Of a DNA stretch of 19,084 nucleotides, positions 9,190-17,425 are shown one piece after another (within the stretch, counting starts at the first letter, position 1; every line of letters starts with the position of its first letter). The notes below the pieces were generated by a model that saw only the letters and a list, made by a program, of their open reading frames with translations, was not told where the DNA came from and made no database searches. Both the position numbers and the translations under genes were made by a program. Origin of the DNA: Pyronema omphalodes. Lineage: Eukaryota; Ascomycota; Pezizomycetes; Pezizales; Pyronemataceae. The stretch lies in contig JAJJXM010000193.1 in the NCBI GenBank assembly GCA_024516155.1, positions 1 to 19,084 of the forward strand, in the 5' to 3' direction.

Positions 9190-10255
9190 TGCTCTGATTA
9201 TTCCACCATATCTCCGCGCCAAAGTCCGCTTTGGACTGGACACACCCCTGGTCTATCAGTCTCGTCGCGGAAGGGGTCAGACCTGTCTCGTATCGTGCCA
9301 GCCTACACAGTGCGTTAAGGGTCCTTCATGCTGCAGTTGCTCTTTTATTTACATGTTGTCTAAAGGTAAGTCATCTATCTAAGTACATGCCGATCCATCG
9401 GAATACGTCCTTCTCCCCTCCCTGCGCACCCGGTGAGACCACTGTCCCATTCGGCAACTTAACCTTCTCTACTGCGGTAATTGTATTGGCGCGAGCCCAG
9501 TGAAAGTGGACTAGTTCCGACTTGGAGTCGTCGAAAGCCACCGCGTTCGCGTCGGCCCATCTGAAAGCTGTCGCCATGCCTTTGTCCAGTGCGCGTGCGT
9601 TGTCTTTGCGCGTTCTGCCTTGTACGACTATAGCTACGTCGTCTATGTAGCTGGGCGTCCATGCGTAAGGGTGTACCTGTTCTGACTCTTCGAATAGCGG
9701 GCGTAGATATAGCAAGAACAGTATGGGGGACGCGGGGGAACCTTGCGGGATTCCGGTCTCAACCGGGCGTTGTCTGTCGGTTTGGCCATCAAAAGCGAGG
9801 GCGATTGTGCGGTCCTCGAGGAAGGACTTGCACGACGAGATCACCGGTTTCGGGCAGCCAAGTTGGCGCAGGGTTTGCTGCAACCTGTCGGCAGAGACAT
9901 TGTCAAACGCCCCACAGACGTCTAGAAAGAGCGCAGTTGTTATCATGCGGTTAGTTTTTCCCATCTCTGCGTCGTGTACTAACGCCATCGCTGCGTCCAT
10001 CGCGGATCGCTGAGAGCGTCCTCCGATTTGGTCCCTGTGTAACAGAGCCAAGCGTGTTGCCATCAGCTTCTCGAGGACTTTACCTAGGTAATTTAGGAGG
10101 GCGATCGGTCTGTACGCCTTCGGGTTGCTGTAGTCGGGCTTATGGGGCTTTGGGATGATGACCGTTGTGGCTTGTCGCCAACAGCGCGGGTGGTATCCTG
10201 TCGTGCCCAGTATGGCGTAGAGCGTCTTGATTTGGTCGGGGATAGGTAGGTATAA

Positions 10256-10279
10256 TCAAAAAACAAAAAAAAAAATAAC
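10256..10279. other. A-rich junction between LINE G and copy C
   Basis: On the + strand, AAAAAACAAAAAAAAAAATA lies between the truncated 5' end of minus-strand LINE G and the truncated 5' end of plus-strand copy C. It may be a captured poly(A), a filler added during an aberrant insertion, or a rearrangement scar. The sequence alone does not decide. Confidence 0.5.
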
Positions 10280-11598
10280 TCTACTTTTGATGGACGAGAT
10301 GGAATAGTTGATGAAGTTGATGGAAACAGTGCTGGAGAACCCCTCCAGAACGTGGTCTTGGCAGGATCACCAGTTCCTTCGGCTTCAACAGACCAGCAAC
10401 AAGCGACAACTACCCGATCGCTGTATATATGGCGTCGCGAAATGATCCAGTTCATCCTTGAAGAATATGGAGCATGCGATGAAGCGCGCCTGGACAGAGC
10501 ATTGCAAATGAACCACTCACGGATCAGTGCCCTAAGCTTGTTAGGTGTGAACCAGGACAACAAAGAGACTCACCGCCGCTTCGACACAGACGAAGAGAAG
10601 ATGTACGACATAAGCCACCACATCAACGACAGGTTTGACGCCGTTCTGGCGAAACTCAATGACCTGCACGGCGAAAATGCGAAGCTGCGCGCAGCATACG
10701 ACTGTAGACAGGCAGAAACAGCAGCTCTCAAGGCTGCTGTTGCGGCCCTGACGGGGAAAATCGACGAACAGCAACAAGTCATTTCGGCGCCCCCCTCACC
10801 CAACCTTACGGCCTCTTCCTCAGCGATGGAAGAGATGACTATGCAACTGTCTGTCGTCCAACATGACATTCAGGATGTCCTGGACGCTGTTCGCAACCCT
10901 CCTGGCAAGAGAAAGCGAAGGGGAAGCGACCAGAACACCGAACGCACCGCACCGACAAACCGAAGACCGGTGAACCACAAACCAAGAGCGAGATCACCGG
11001 TGCGAAGCCCGATGCACTCGAAAGATGCGACTACCGCAGCCCAGGACAAGCTAGATGCCCTCAACCTTACGCCCCCCTACCTCTCCTCGCAATCACGTCG
11101 ACCGAAGCGACACCGGAACCTCACCCTGACAGTTCATCTGCTCAGGACACACCTCTACCCGACGCCCCAAGCACTGCCCCTGCTGAGACCAACGGATGGA
11201 AAACTGTGGAGGCGAAGGCTACACAGAAGAAGAAGATGAAAGCGAAGGAGACGACATCTACGGCAGCGATACCCAGACAGACCCCTACAACAAAGAATGG
11301 TGGAAGGGGTAAGAATACCCACCAACCCAGACAGACAACCCCCTCCGCAAAGAAGACTTGGGCAGAGGTCCTCAAGAGCGGAGGCATCAACGTCCAGATT
11401 GTGCTTGGGAATGGCAATCTTGGACTTACGACACCACCGACAAGAAGGGGAGAGAGGCGAGGTGGGGCAGCGAGAAGGCTGAGGAAGAAGGAGGGAGAAA
11501 GGAAGAGTGGGGAGGAGAAGCAGGGCAGGGCTGGCCCGGGTGTCTCAAAGGGCAAAGAGTCAGGAGACACCAGCGGAGGAGTTAAGAGAGGAGAGGAG
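10280..11598 (+). mobile_element. Copy C: ORF1-only element, truncated at both ends
   Basis: It starts in the ORF1 region equivalent to STFDGRDG of copy B (5158) and runs through the complete rest of ORF1, including the Arg/Glu/Gly-rich end and the block GVSKGKESGDTSGG that marks the ORF1/3' UTR fusion in A, D and H. It stops abruptly at 11598, where the chromovirus 3' LTR begins with TGTCA. The 3' UTR presumably resumes beyond the right edge of the window, past the 5' LTR. Its central segment differs strongly from A, B and D (see findings). Confidence 0.8.
10280..11598 (+). pseudogene. ORF1-like protein gene of copy C, variant central segment, one frameshift
   Basis: The frame is open from 10280 with no native ATG, because the 5' end is lost. 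It encodes LAGSPVPSASTDQQQATT, then about 90 residues (10400-10670) that share perhaps a third identity by eye with D. It then returns to near-identity at LRAAYDCRQAETAALKAAV, the NLS-like GKRKRRG and onward. A 1-nt loss near 11064 (CTCAACC where B has CTCAAGCC) shifts the frame. The remaining ORF1 (GWKTVEAKA equivalent, KTWAEVLKSGGINVQIVLG, Arg/Glu-rich tail) is open in the next frame to the LTR. Apart from that one lesion the frame is clean, which argues for a fairly recent copy. Confidence 0.75.
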
Positions 11599-12107
11599 TG
11601 TCAGGGAACTAGGAACGGACGTTCGAAGAACACACTGAACACTACCAGCAAGGGGGACTAGGCGGGTTCCAGGACGGGGAACAGAAGGACAAGGACCGAA
11701 GTGCACGGCAGACGGACGGCACACGAAACAGGGACAGGGACAAGGACAAGAATGACGTGGGACTGAAAGGAGAAGTCTTTATTAAGGACAAGGGAAAGAC
11801 ACAAGACGTTCGATGGAGAACTCAACAACGGGGAGGCAAGCCTCCTTATGTACAAAGGGGCGGCCAGCACTCTTGCTGGGCCGTCATCCAACATCGCTAC
11901 ATGACAGCTTCCGTTCTCCATCATTTCACCTGCGACGCCACAGCTCTCCAGCTCATGGTACGTCATCCATCATCAGTCAGTCTATCAACAACAATGGCAC
12001 GGCACACACAACAACACAATGCCAACACAACACAACACGGCAAGACAACAACGACAACACAATGATGACGCAACAACACGACGGCTCGTCAGCCGTGTGC
12101 CGTGACA
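11599..12107 (-). repeat. 3' LTR of the chromovirus
   Basis: This 509-bp segment begins TGTCACGG and ends CCCTGACA on the minus strand, with TGTCA/TGACA terminal inverted repeats and TG...CA ends. It directly follows a G-rich polypurine tract and ends where copy C sequence resumes, so both boundaries are supported. Inside are an AATAAA (11783-11778), a TATA-like TACATAAG about 65 nt upstream (11853-11846), and a GTT/GTGTTG-rich U3 (about 12065-11990). Without the 5' LTR for comparison, the exact ends are inferred. Confidence 0.85.
11778..11783 (-). promoter_or_regulatory. Candidate polyadenylation signal in the LTR
   Basis: AATAAA on the minus strand, in the context CTTAATAAAGACTTC, sits in the last third of the LTR where an R/U5 boundary signal is expected. 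Fungal poly(A) signals are loose, so this is positional evidence only. Confidence 0.45.
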
Positions 12108-12118
12108 GTACCCCCCCG
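12108..12118 (-). promoter_or_regulatory. Polypurine tract for plus-strand priming
   Basis: The minus strand reads AACGGGGGGGTAC immediately before TGTCACGG of the LTR and just after the pol stop. G-rich tracts in this place prime plus-strand DNA synthesis in LTR retrotransposons. TAC separates the G-run from TGTCA, so either the LTR starts three bases earlier or the tract is imperfect. Confidence 0.75.
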
Positions 12119-15088
12119 TTAAGCTCGAGTTCCTACGAGAGGAGAAGGTTTGTCTGGGTATAACTGGTGGAATTTCTCAGCGGCCTCAGTTTCGGATAGG
12201 TTCGTTTCCGGTTCCCAGGGTGGAGAGTCATGGCCGGTCCACTTGACGAGGTACTGCAGGTTTCCTCTTGACCAACGGCTATCCAGAATTTTATCCACGA
12301 ACCATTCTTCTTCGCCGTCTACTACCACCGGTAGGGGCGGTGGGATAATCTGGCCAGGGAGGGGGTCCGAAGGGGCTGGGTTTAGTAGGGACACGGGGAA
12401 GGTCCTATGGTGTTTGATTGTCTCCGGTATGTCCAACTTATAGGCGTGGGATCCAATGGGCAGTACCACGGTGACGGGGCCTAGGTGTTTGTTTTCTAGT
12501 TTTTTTTGAGGGGCGGCGGGTTCTGAGGTTGCGGGCGTCCAGCCATACCAGGTCTCCTGGTTTGAAGACCGGCGCGGGGAGTCGGGTATTGTCGGCGGCT
12601 TCTATGGGGCGGGCTTGGGCGTATTTCATTTCAGAACGTAAGACGTCATGGATGTGCGACATCCTTTCCACTACCTCGTTCGCTTTCACTTCTTCAGGAT
12701 TGTCTGTCCTGATTTCCAATTCGAAGGAGCATTTGGGGTGTCGGCCATATACGGCGTAGAACGGGGACAGCGACGTTGATTCCGATACTTGGTTATTTGC
12801 AGCAAATTCTGCCGATGGTAAAAATTTCTTCCAGTCGTGTTGTAAATAACAGACGTACGCGCGGAGATATTGCTCCATAACCGCATTAATTCTTACCGTT
12901 TGGCCATCGGTCTGGGGGTGGAAGGCCATGCTCGTGGCAATCTCGATACCCATGCAATTTGCCAGGTGTTTCCAGAAGTGGGCCACAAATTGCGGGCCGC
13001 GGTCGGACACTACTGTGTCTGGCAGACCGTGTAGTTTGAATACGTTTTCCAGGAAGAGTTGCGCGAAGCCTTCTGTGTCTATCGTGGAGTGACAGGGCAC
13101 CAAGTGCCGCTGTTTCGTGAGTCGGCAAACGATCGCGCATATTGCGACGAAGCATTCTGATGTCGGTAGTCCGGTAACAAAGTCCACAGATATATTCTGC
13201 CACGGGTGGTGCGGGACCGGTAGGGGTTTCAAGGTTCCATAGGGTGCGTGGCGGGTAGCTTTTGTTCTTTTACAAGTGTGGCAATTTCGGACGAATTGGT
13301 CCACATGTTTTCTCATCGAGGGCCAGTAATAATTCCTGGCGAGGAGTTCGAAAGTTTTTGCACGGCCCGGGTGTCCCATGGTGGGGGGGTCGTGGTGGTC
13401 TTGTAGTAGTTTCAGTCGTAGTTTGTCCAGCGCGGGGACATAGAGGCAGTCTCGGTAGTACAATCTGTTTTCCAACACGGAGCAATCGGCGAGTTATATG
13501 TCCTTACAGATTTGTGTACCGTCTTCCAGCATTCCCAACACTCGGTTTGGGAATGAATCGGTCTTGTAGCCCTCCTTAAACAGGAGGTCCACTTCGGAGG
13601 GTGCAAGTTTCATGGGCGGGGGTCATGCACAATTGGAAGTTTTGTGGCTTTAGAACAGCTTTCTGATTCGCTAGTATGCGTTCGTCTCCCTCTCCCGGGA
13701 GGTCGGCGGCTCGTCTTGTCAGGGCGTCCGGTTTTCCTCCCAACGTTCCCGGTCGATAGGTGATGACAAAGTTGAACAGAGACAGGAATTCGGGCCAGCG
13801 TGCTTGTCGTCTGTTTAGCAGCTTTGTCGTCATAAAGTATTCGAGATTCTTGTGGTCTGTCAATACTTTTATAGGGAAGGCGGAGCCCTCCAAGTGGGCA
13901 CGCCATTCCTCGAAACAACGAACTATTGCCAGTAGTTCTTTGTCATAGATTTCATAGTTGCATTCTGCCGGGGACTGCTTTTTGGAATAAAACGCGACGG
14001 GGTGTAGCACGTTATCGTCGTCGTATTGTGATAAAACTCCAGCAGACACATAGTCGGATGCGTCTGTTTCTACTACAATCGGTTTCTCGTAGTCGAAGTG
14101 CTTGAGAATCGGTGCTGATGTAAATGCGTCCTTCAGTCGGTCGAAGGCGCTTTGCTGATCTTTACCCCAGGTAAAGGGGATTGCTTTACCATCTTTCTTT
14201 TTGGTCAGAGCCGTCAGCGGGGAGACCACTTTTGAGTAGTCTTTGATAAATCTTCGGTAGAAATTCGCGAAGCCTAGGAACTCTTGGACCTGTTTCAAAT
14301 TGGTTGGTTCCTTCCAATCTCTCACTGTGGCTACTTTGGAATCCATCATGCGCGCGCCGTCGCGGCCAATGTTGTAGCCCAGGTACTGTACTTCTGCCTT
14401 AGCAGACTTACACTTCTCTGGCTTCAAGTGCAGTTTTTCTTGTTTGAGTCGTTCCAAGATCTTTCGGACGTGTACGGTGTGATCGGGCTTTGTTTCAGAA
14501 AACACCAGGATATCGTCCAGGTATGGTCTCCAGGCATCATTTATAAATGCCTGGAAATCGGCAGGCGCGTTGGTGAGCCCAAAGGGCATCACTTTCGACT
14601 CGAATAGGCCGTACCTTGTCCGGAAGGCCGTCTTCCATTCTTCACCTTCTGCCATTCTGATAAGGTTATAGGCGCTGCGGACATCCAGGGTCGTAAAGTA
14701 TTGAGCTTTGGAAAGATTCATCATCGTTTCCTGTATCAGTGGCAGCCGGTACCGGTTCTTCTCGGTACCTTCATTCAGTCTTCGGTAATCGACGCATAGG
14801 CGTAGGGATCCGTCTGATTTTTTCACGAATAATATCGGCGAGGCGGCTGATGATTGGGAGCGTTGTATAGATCCTTTCTCCAAATTCTCATCGAGCCACG
14901 CTTTCAGCGTCTGCAACTCGTTGCGTGACAGCGAGTATAACGGGCCAAAGGGGGGGACGAATCCCTCTTTCAGTGGGATCTTGTGGTCGTAGGGTCGGTG
15001 TGGGGGGAGTTCCTTCGCGTTGACCTCCTTGAATAAATCGAGGTAGTCATGGTACTCTTCGGGGATCATGTCTTTCAGTTCCTCATCC

Positions 15089-15104
15089 GTGAGGGGGGGC
15101 TTGT
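15089..15104. repeat. Target-site duplication of copy D, left
   Basis: GTGAGGGGGGGCTTGT is identical to 16727-16742. The last few bases overlap the TTTG tail of D, so the true duplication is 13-16 bp. Confidence 0.9.
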
Positions 15105-16726
15105 TTGTTTGTTTGTTTGTTTGTTCTCTCATTACTTGTTTGCAACCCGAAGGTTATGACTAGGGACAGATAAATACAAAAGAGAAGAAGAAAGAAATGT
15201 AAAAGCAAAAACCCAGTCTCCACCTCCACCAGTCTCCTCCTCTTGATCGTTGTGGTTGTGGGGTCTGTCCCCACTGTTACTACGGGGGTTTCTTGTCCAA
15301 GCGTGTCTGATGTTCCAAGTGCCCTGCTTGCACAGAGGCCGCCTCGCCGGGCTCCTCCCTTTCCTCCTCCCTTCCCCTTCCCATGTTTAGCCATTTTTCC
15401 GCCTTTATTTCCTCCACAAAGCAAAAACAAAACCAAAGCAAAGTTAAACAGCCGCCGGGCCACCCGTGCCCCCATTCTCCTCACCTCTCTCCCCTCCTCC
15501 GCCGGTGTCTCCTGACTGTTTGCCCTTTGAGACACCCGGGCCCGCCCTGCCCCTCTTCTCCTCCCCTCTCTCCCCTTCTCCTTCCTTCTTCCTCAGCCTC
15601 CTCGCTGCTCCCCCTCGCCTCTCTCCCCTTCTTGTCGGTGGTGTTGTCAGTCCAAGATTGCCATTCCCAAGTACAATCTGGACGTTGATGCCTCCGCTCT
15701 TGACGACTTCTGCCCAAGTCTTCTTCGCAGAGGAGGTTGTTGTTCTGGGTTGGTAGGTATTCTTTCCCCGTCCACCATTCTTTGTTGTAGGGGTCTTGCT
15801 GGGTGGCGCTGCCGTAGGTGTCGTCTCCTTCGCTCTCTGCTTCTTCCTCTGTGTAGCCTTCGCCTCCACAGTCTTCCATCCGTTCGTCTCAGCAGGGGCA
15901 GTGCTTGGGGCGTCGGGTAGAGGTGTGTCCTGAACAGATGAACTGTCAGGGTGAGGTTCCGGTGTCGCTTTGGTCGACGTGATCGCGAGGAGAGGTAGGG
16001 GGGACATAGGCTTGAGGGCATCAAGCTCGTCCTGGGCGGCGGTAGTCGCATGTTTCGAGTGCATCAGGCTTCGCACCGGTGATGCCGCTCTCGTTTTGTG
16101 GTTCACCGGTCTTCTGGTCGTTGGTGAGGTGGGTTCGGTGTTCTGGTCGCTTCCCCTTCGCTTTCTCTTGCCAGGAGGGTTGCGAACAGCGTCCAGGACA
16201 TCCTGAATGTCATGTTGGACGACGGACAGTTGCATAGTCATCTCTTCCATCGCTGAGGAAGAGGCCGTGAGGTTCGGTGAGGGGGACGCCGAAATGACTT
16301 GGTGCTGTTCGTCGATTTTCTTCGTCAGGGCGTCCACAGCAGCCTTGAGAGCTGCTGCTTCTTTCTGTGTAGAGTTGTATGCTGCGCGCAGCTTGGTGTT
16401 TTCGCCGAGCAGAACGTTGAATTTCGTCATCATGACGTCGAATCTGTGGCGCATCTCATCGCTGTTGTTGCGTATGGTGTCATCGAGGGTATTGAAGCGT
16501 CGCTGTGTATCCCGGTGGATCTGTTGTATCCCCAGGAAGTTGGCTCCAGTGAGTCCGGCGGGATTGTTTTCAAACAGTTGATCTAGGGTGTCATAGTCGT
16601 CATCAACTGCGACTGCCTCGTTAATTGCAGATACGAAGAAGCGACGGTAGGTTCTGAACCGGCTGTGTTCAGTTGTCGCCTGTTGCTGCTGTGTTGAAGC
16701 CGAAGGAACTGGTGATCCTGCCAAGA
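15105..16726 (-). mobile_element. Copy D: ORF1-only element (AAAC-tailed), 5'-truncated, inserted in pol
   Basis: This is a minus-strand insertion with a perfect 16-bp TSD. It starts at TCTTGGCAGGATCACC, inside ORF1, so the N-terminus and leader are lost. It carries the rest of ORF1 (16724-15444), the polypurine 3' UTR, and an AAAC tail of about four units (15124-15105). The 3' end matches LINE G and fragment F rather than element A. The short perfect tail, exact TSD and intact ORF make this the youngest-looking copy in the window. Removing it plus one TSD joins the two pol segments in frame (both in the same phase; insertion plus TSD is 1638 bp). Confidence 0.92.
15444..16724 (-). CDS. ORF1-like protein of copy D, open, N-terminally truncated
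   Basis: 426 codons are open, with no stop or frameshift. The first codon is TTG, so native initiation is lost, and the first ATG is about residue 91. Regions: SPVPSAST (4-11); central segment (20-110); predicted coiled coil (about 95-145, STQKEAAALKAAVDALTKKI); AMEEMTMQLSVVQHDIQDVL (159-178); NLS-like GKRKRRG (185-191); Pro/Ser/Thr-rich linker; NGWKTVEAKATQ (281-292); KKTWAEVVKSGGINVQIVLG (334-353); Arg/Glu/Gly-rich tail (365-420). Coiled coil plus basic regions recalls LINE ORF1p, which binds element RNA. No RRM or CCHC knuckle is visible, so the RNA-binding domain of a complete ORF1 may be missing. The function is inferred. Expression from inside a dead pol gene is doubtful. Confidence 0.65.
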   Translation of the reverse strand: MAGSPVPSASTQQQQATTEHSRFRTYRRFFVSAINEAVAVDDDYDTLDQLFENNPAGLTGANFLGIQQIHRDTQRRFNTLDDTIRNNSDEMRHRFDVMMTKFNVLLGENTKLRAAYNSTQKEAAALKAAVDALTKKIDEQHQVISASPSPNLTASSSAMEEMTMQLSVVQHDIQDVLDAVRNPPGKRKRRGSDQNTEPTSPTTRRPVNHKTRAASPVRSLMHSKHATTAAQDELDALKPMSPLPLLAITSTKATPEPHPDSSSVQDTPLPDAPSTAPAETNGWKTVEAKATQRKKQRAKETTPTAAPPSKTPTTKNGGRGKNTYQPRTTTSSAKKTWAEVVKSGGINVQIVLGNGNLGLTTPPTRRGERRGGAARRLRKKEGEGERGEEKRGRAGPGVSKGKQSGDTGGGGERGEENGGTGGPAAV

Positions 16727-16742
16727 GTGAGGGGGGGCTTGT
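16727..16742. repeat. Target-site duplication of copy D, right
   Basis: GTGAGGGGGGGCTTGT is identical to 15089-15104. On the minus strand it encodes the pol residues KPPLT, which therefore appear twice. Confidence 0.9.
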
Positions 16743-17425
16743 CTTGTAGGGCGACGGTGATTTCGTCCAACGATAGCGAGAACACTGTCAGGCTTTCGTC
16801 TTCTACCATTTCTTTGAAGTCGGAGATGGTTAGACTTGAGATCGCTATCGGGGGTTCGTCCGGAGGGTCGGGGACCGAGTCTTCTAACTCAGGCATGGGG
16901 TTTGTGTCGGGCTCGTGGACAGCGGGAGGGGGCCTCGAGTCCAGGACCTCGACACCGGTTGTGCTTACAGGCCACGGGGTGCAGTTCCTTAGGCAGTATT
17001 GTGAGTCGAAGCTTACAGTGTTGGAACTGAAGCTTATTGTTACGTCGTGTTTCTTCAACCAGGGGATGCCCAACACCACCGGGTAGTGACCCAACTTGGT
17101 GACGAACATGGGAAGGGTTTCCGAGTGACCATTGATGGTACACTCTACTTGGGCAAGGTGTGTGATTTTTCCTGAGGATATGGGTCGTCCGTCGACAACT
17201 TCGACCGTTCGGGCGGTGGGTGGGGGGGGTTAGAGGGAGTTTGTGATGGCGGGCGAAATTGCGGTCAACAAAGGCGATACCAGTGGCGCCGCAGACAACG
17301 AGCGCTACTGTTTTCACGGAGCGGTTATTGGAAAACAAGGAGCAAGAGAGAACAAGGTGTTTGCATTCTAACTTTCCAGTAAAACTTGCACCCGATAATA
17401 GCAATGTATCAGCAATAATTTTCCC

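Larger units (their letters stand above)
6081..10255 (-). mobile_element. LINE G: Tad1/I-type non-LTR retrotransposon, 5'-truncated
   Basis: On the minus strand this is most of an ORF2 (10255-6860), an A-rich stretch near 6810-6780, a long polypurine 3' UTR (6780-6100), and an AAAC tail of about four units (6096-6081). The endonuclease, the N-terminal part of RT and any ORF1 are absent, because the copy ends at 10255 beside an A-rich spacer. A DNA transposon sits inside it at 8304-9183. No matching TSD was found at the two ends, so the insertion has been rearranged or its 5' boundary was lost. It accounts for the gene-free 6100-6859. Confidence 0.85.
6860..10255 (-). pseudogene. LINE ORF2: reverse transcriptase and RNase H, interrupted
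   Basis: Target-primed RT polyprotein, missing its N-terminus. RT blocks in order: KPDYSNPKAYRPIALL (around 10120), the motif A-like FLDVCGAFDNV, GIPQGSPASPILF, and YIDD (9649-9638). Two in-frame TGAs follow at 9373-9371 and 9328-9326. After the transposon insertion comes RNase H with all four expected acidic residues: TDGS (near 7785), AEVTAI, TDSQ and NETADHLA, plus WISGHTSVPG. Next are the Cys/His block CNCP...HLLLSC and a C-terminal tail ending TPSFDD. Removing 8304-9183 and one GAGCTC copy rejoins RT and RNase H in one frame. One more lesion is a 1-nt loss in the C-run 7117-7114, just before HLLLSC. It is non-functional as it stands. The RNase H catalytic set is intact. Confidence 0.88.

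Noticed and set aside
10277..11598. Copy C as the inverted 5' (ORF1) part of LINE G by twin priming
   Set aside because: Copy C already contains the ORF1-to-3'-UTR fusion block seen in A, D and H, so it belongs to the ORF1-only family and is not the missing 5' part of an ORF2-bearing LINE.
13412..13606. Separate small gene between RNase H and integrase
   Set aside because: In the integrase frame the stretch 13620-13480 reads as a normal RNase H-integrase linker with one TAA, so it is part of pol.
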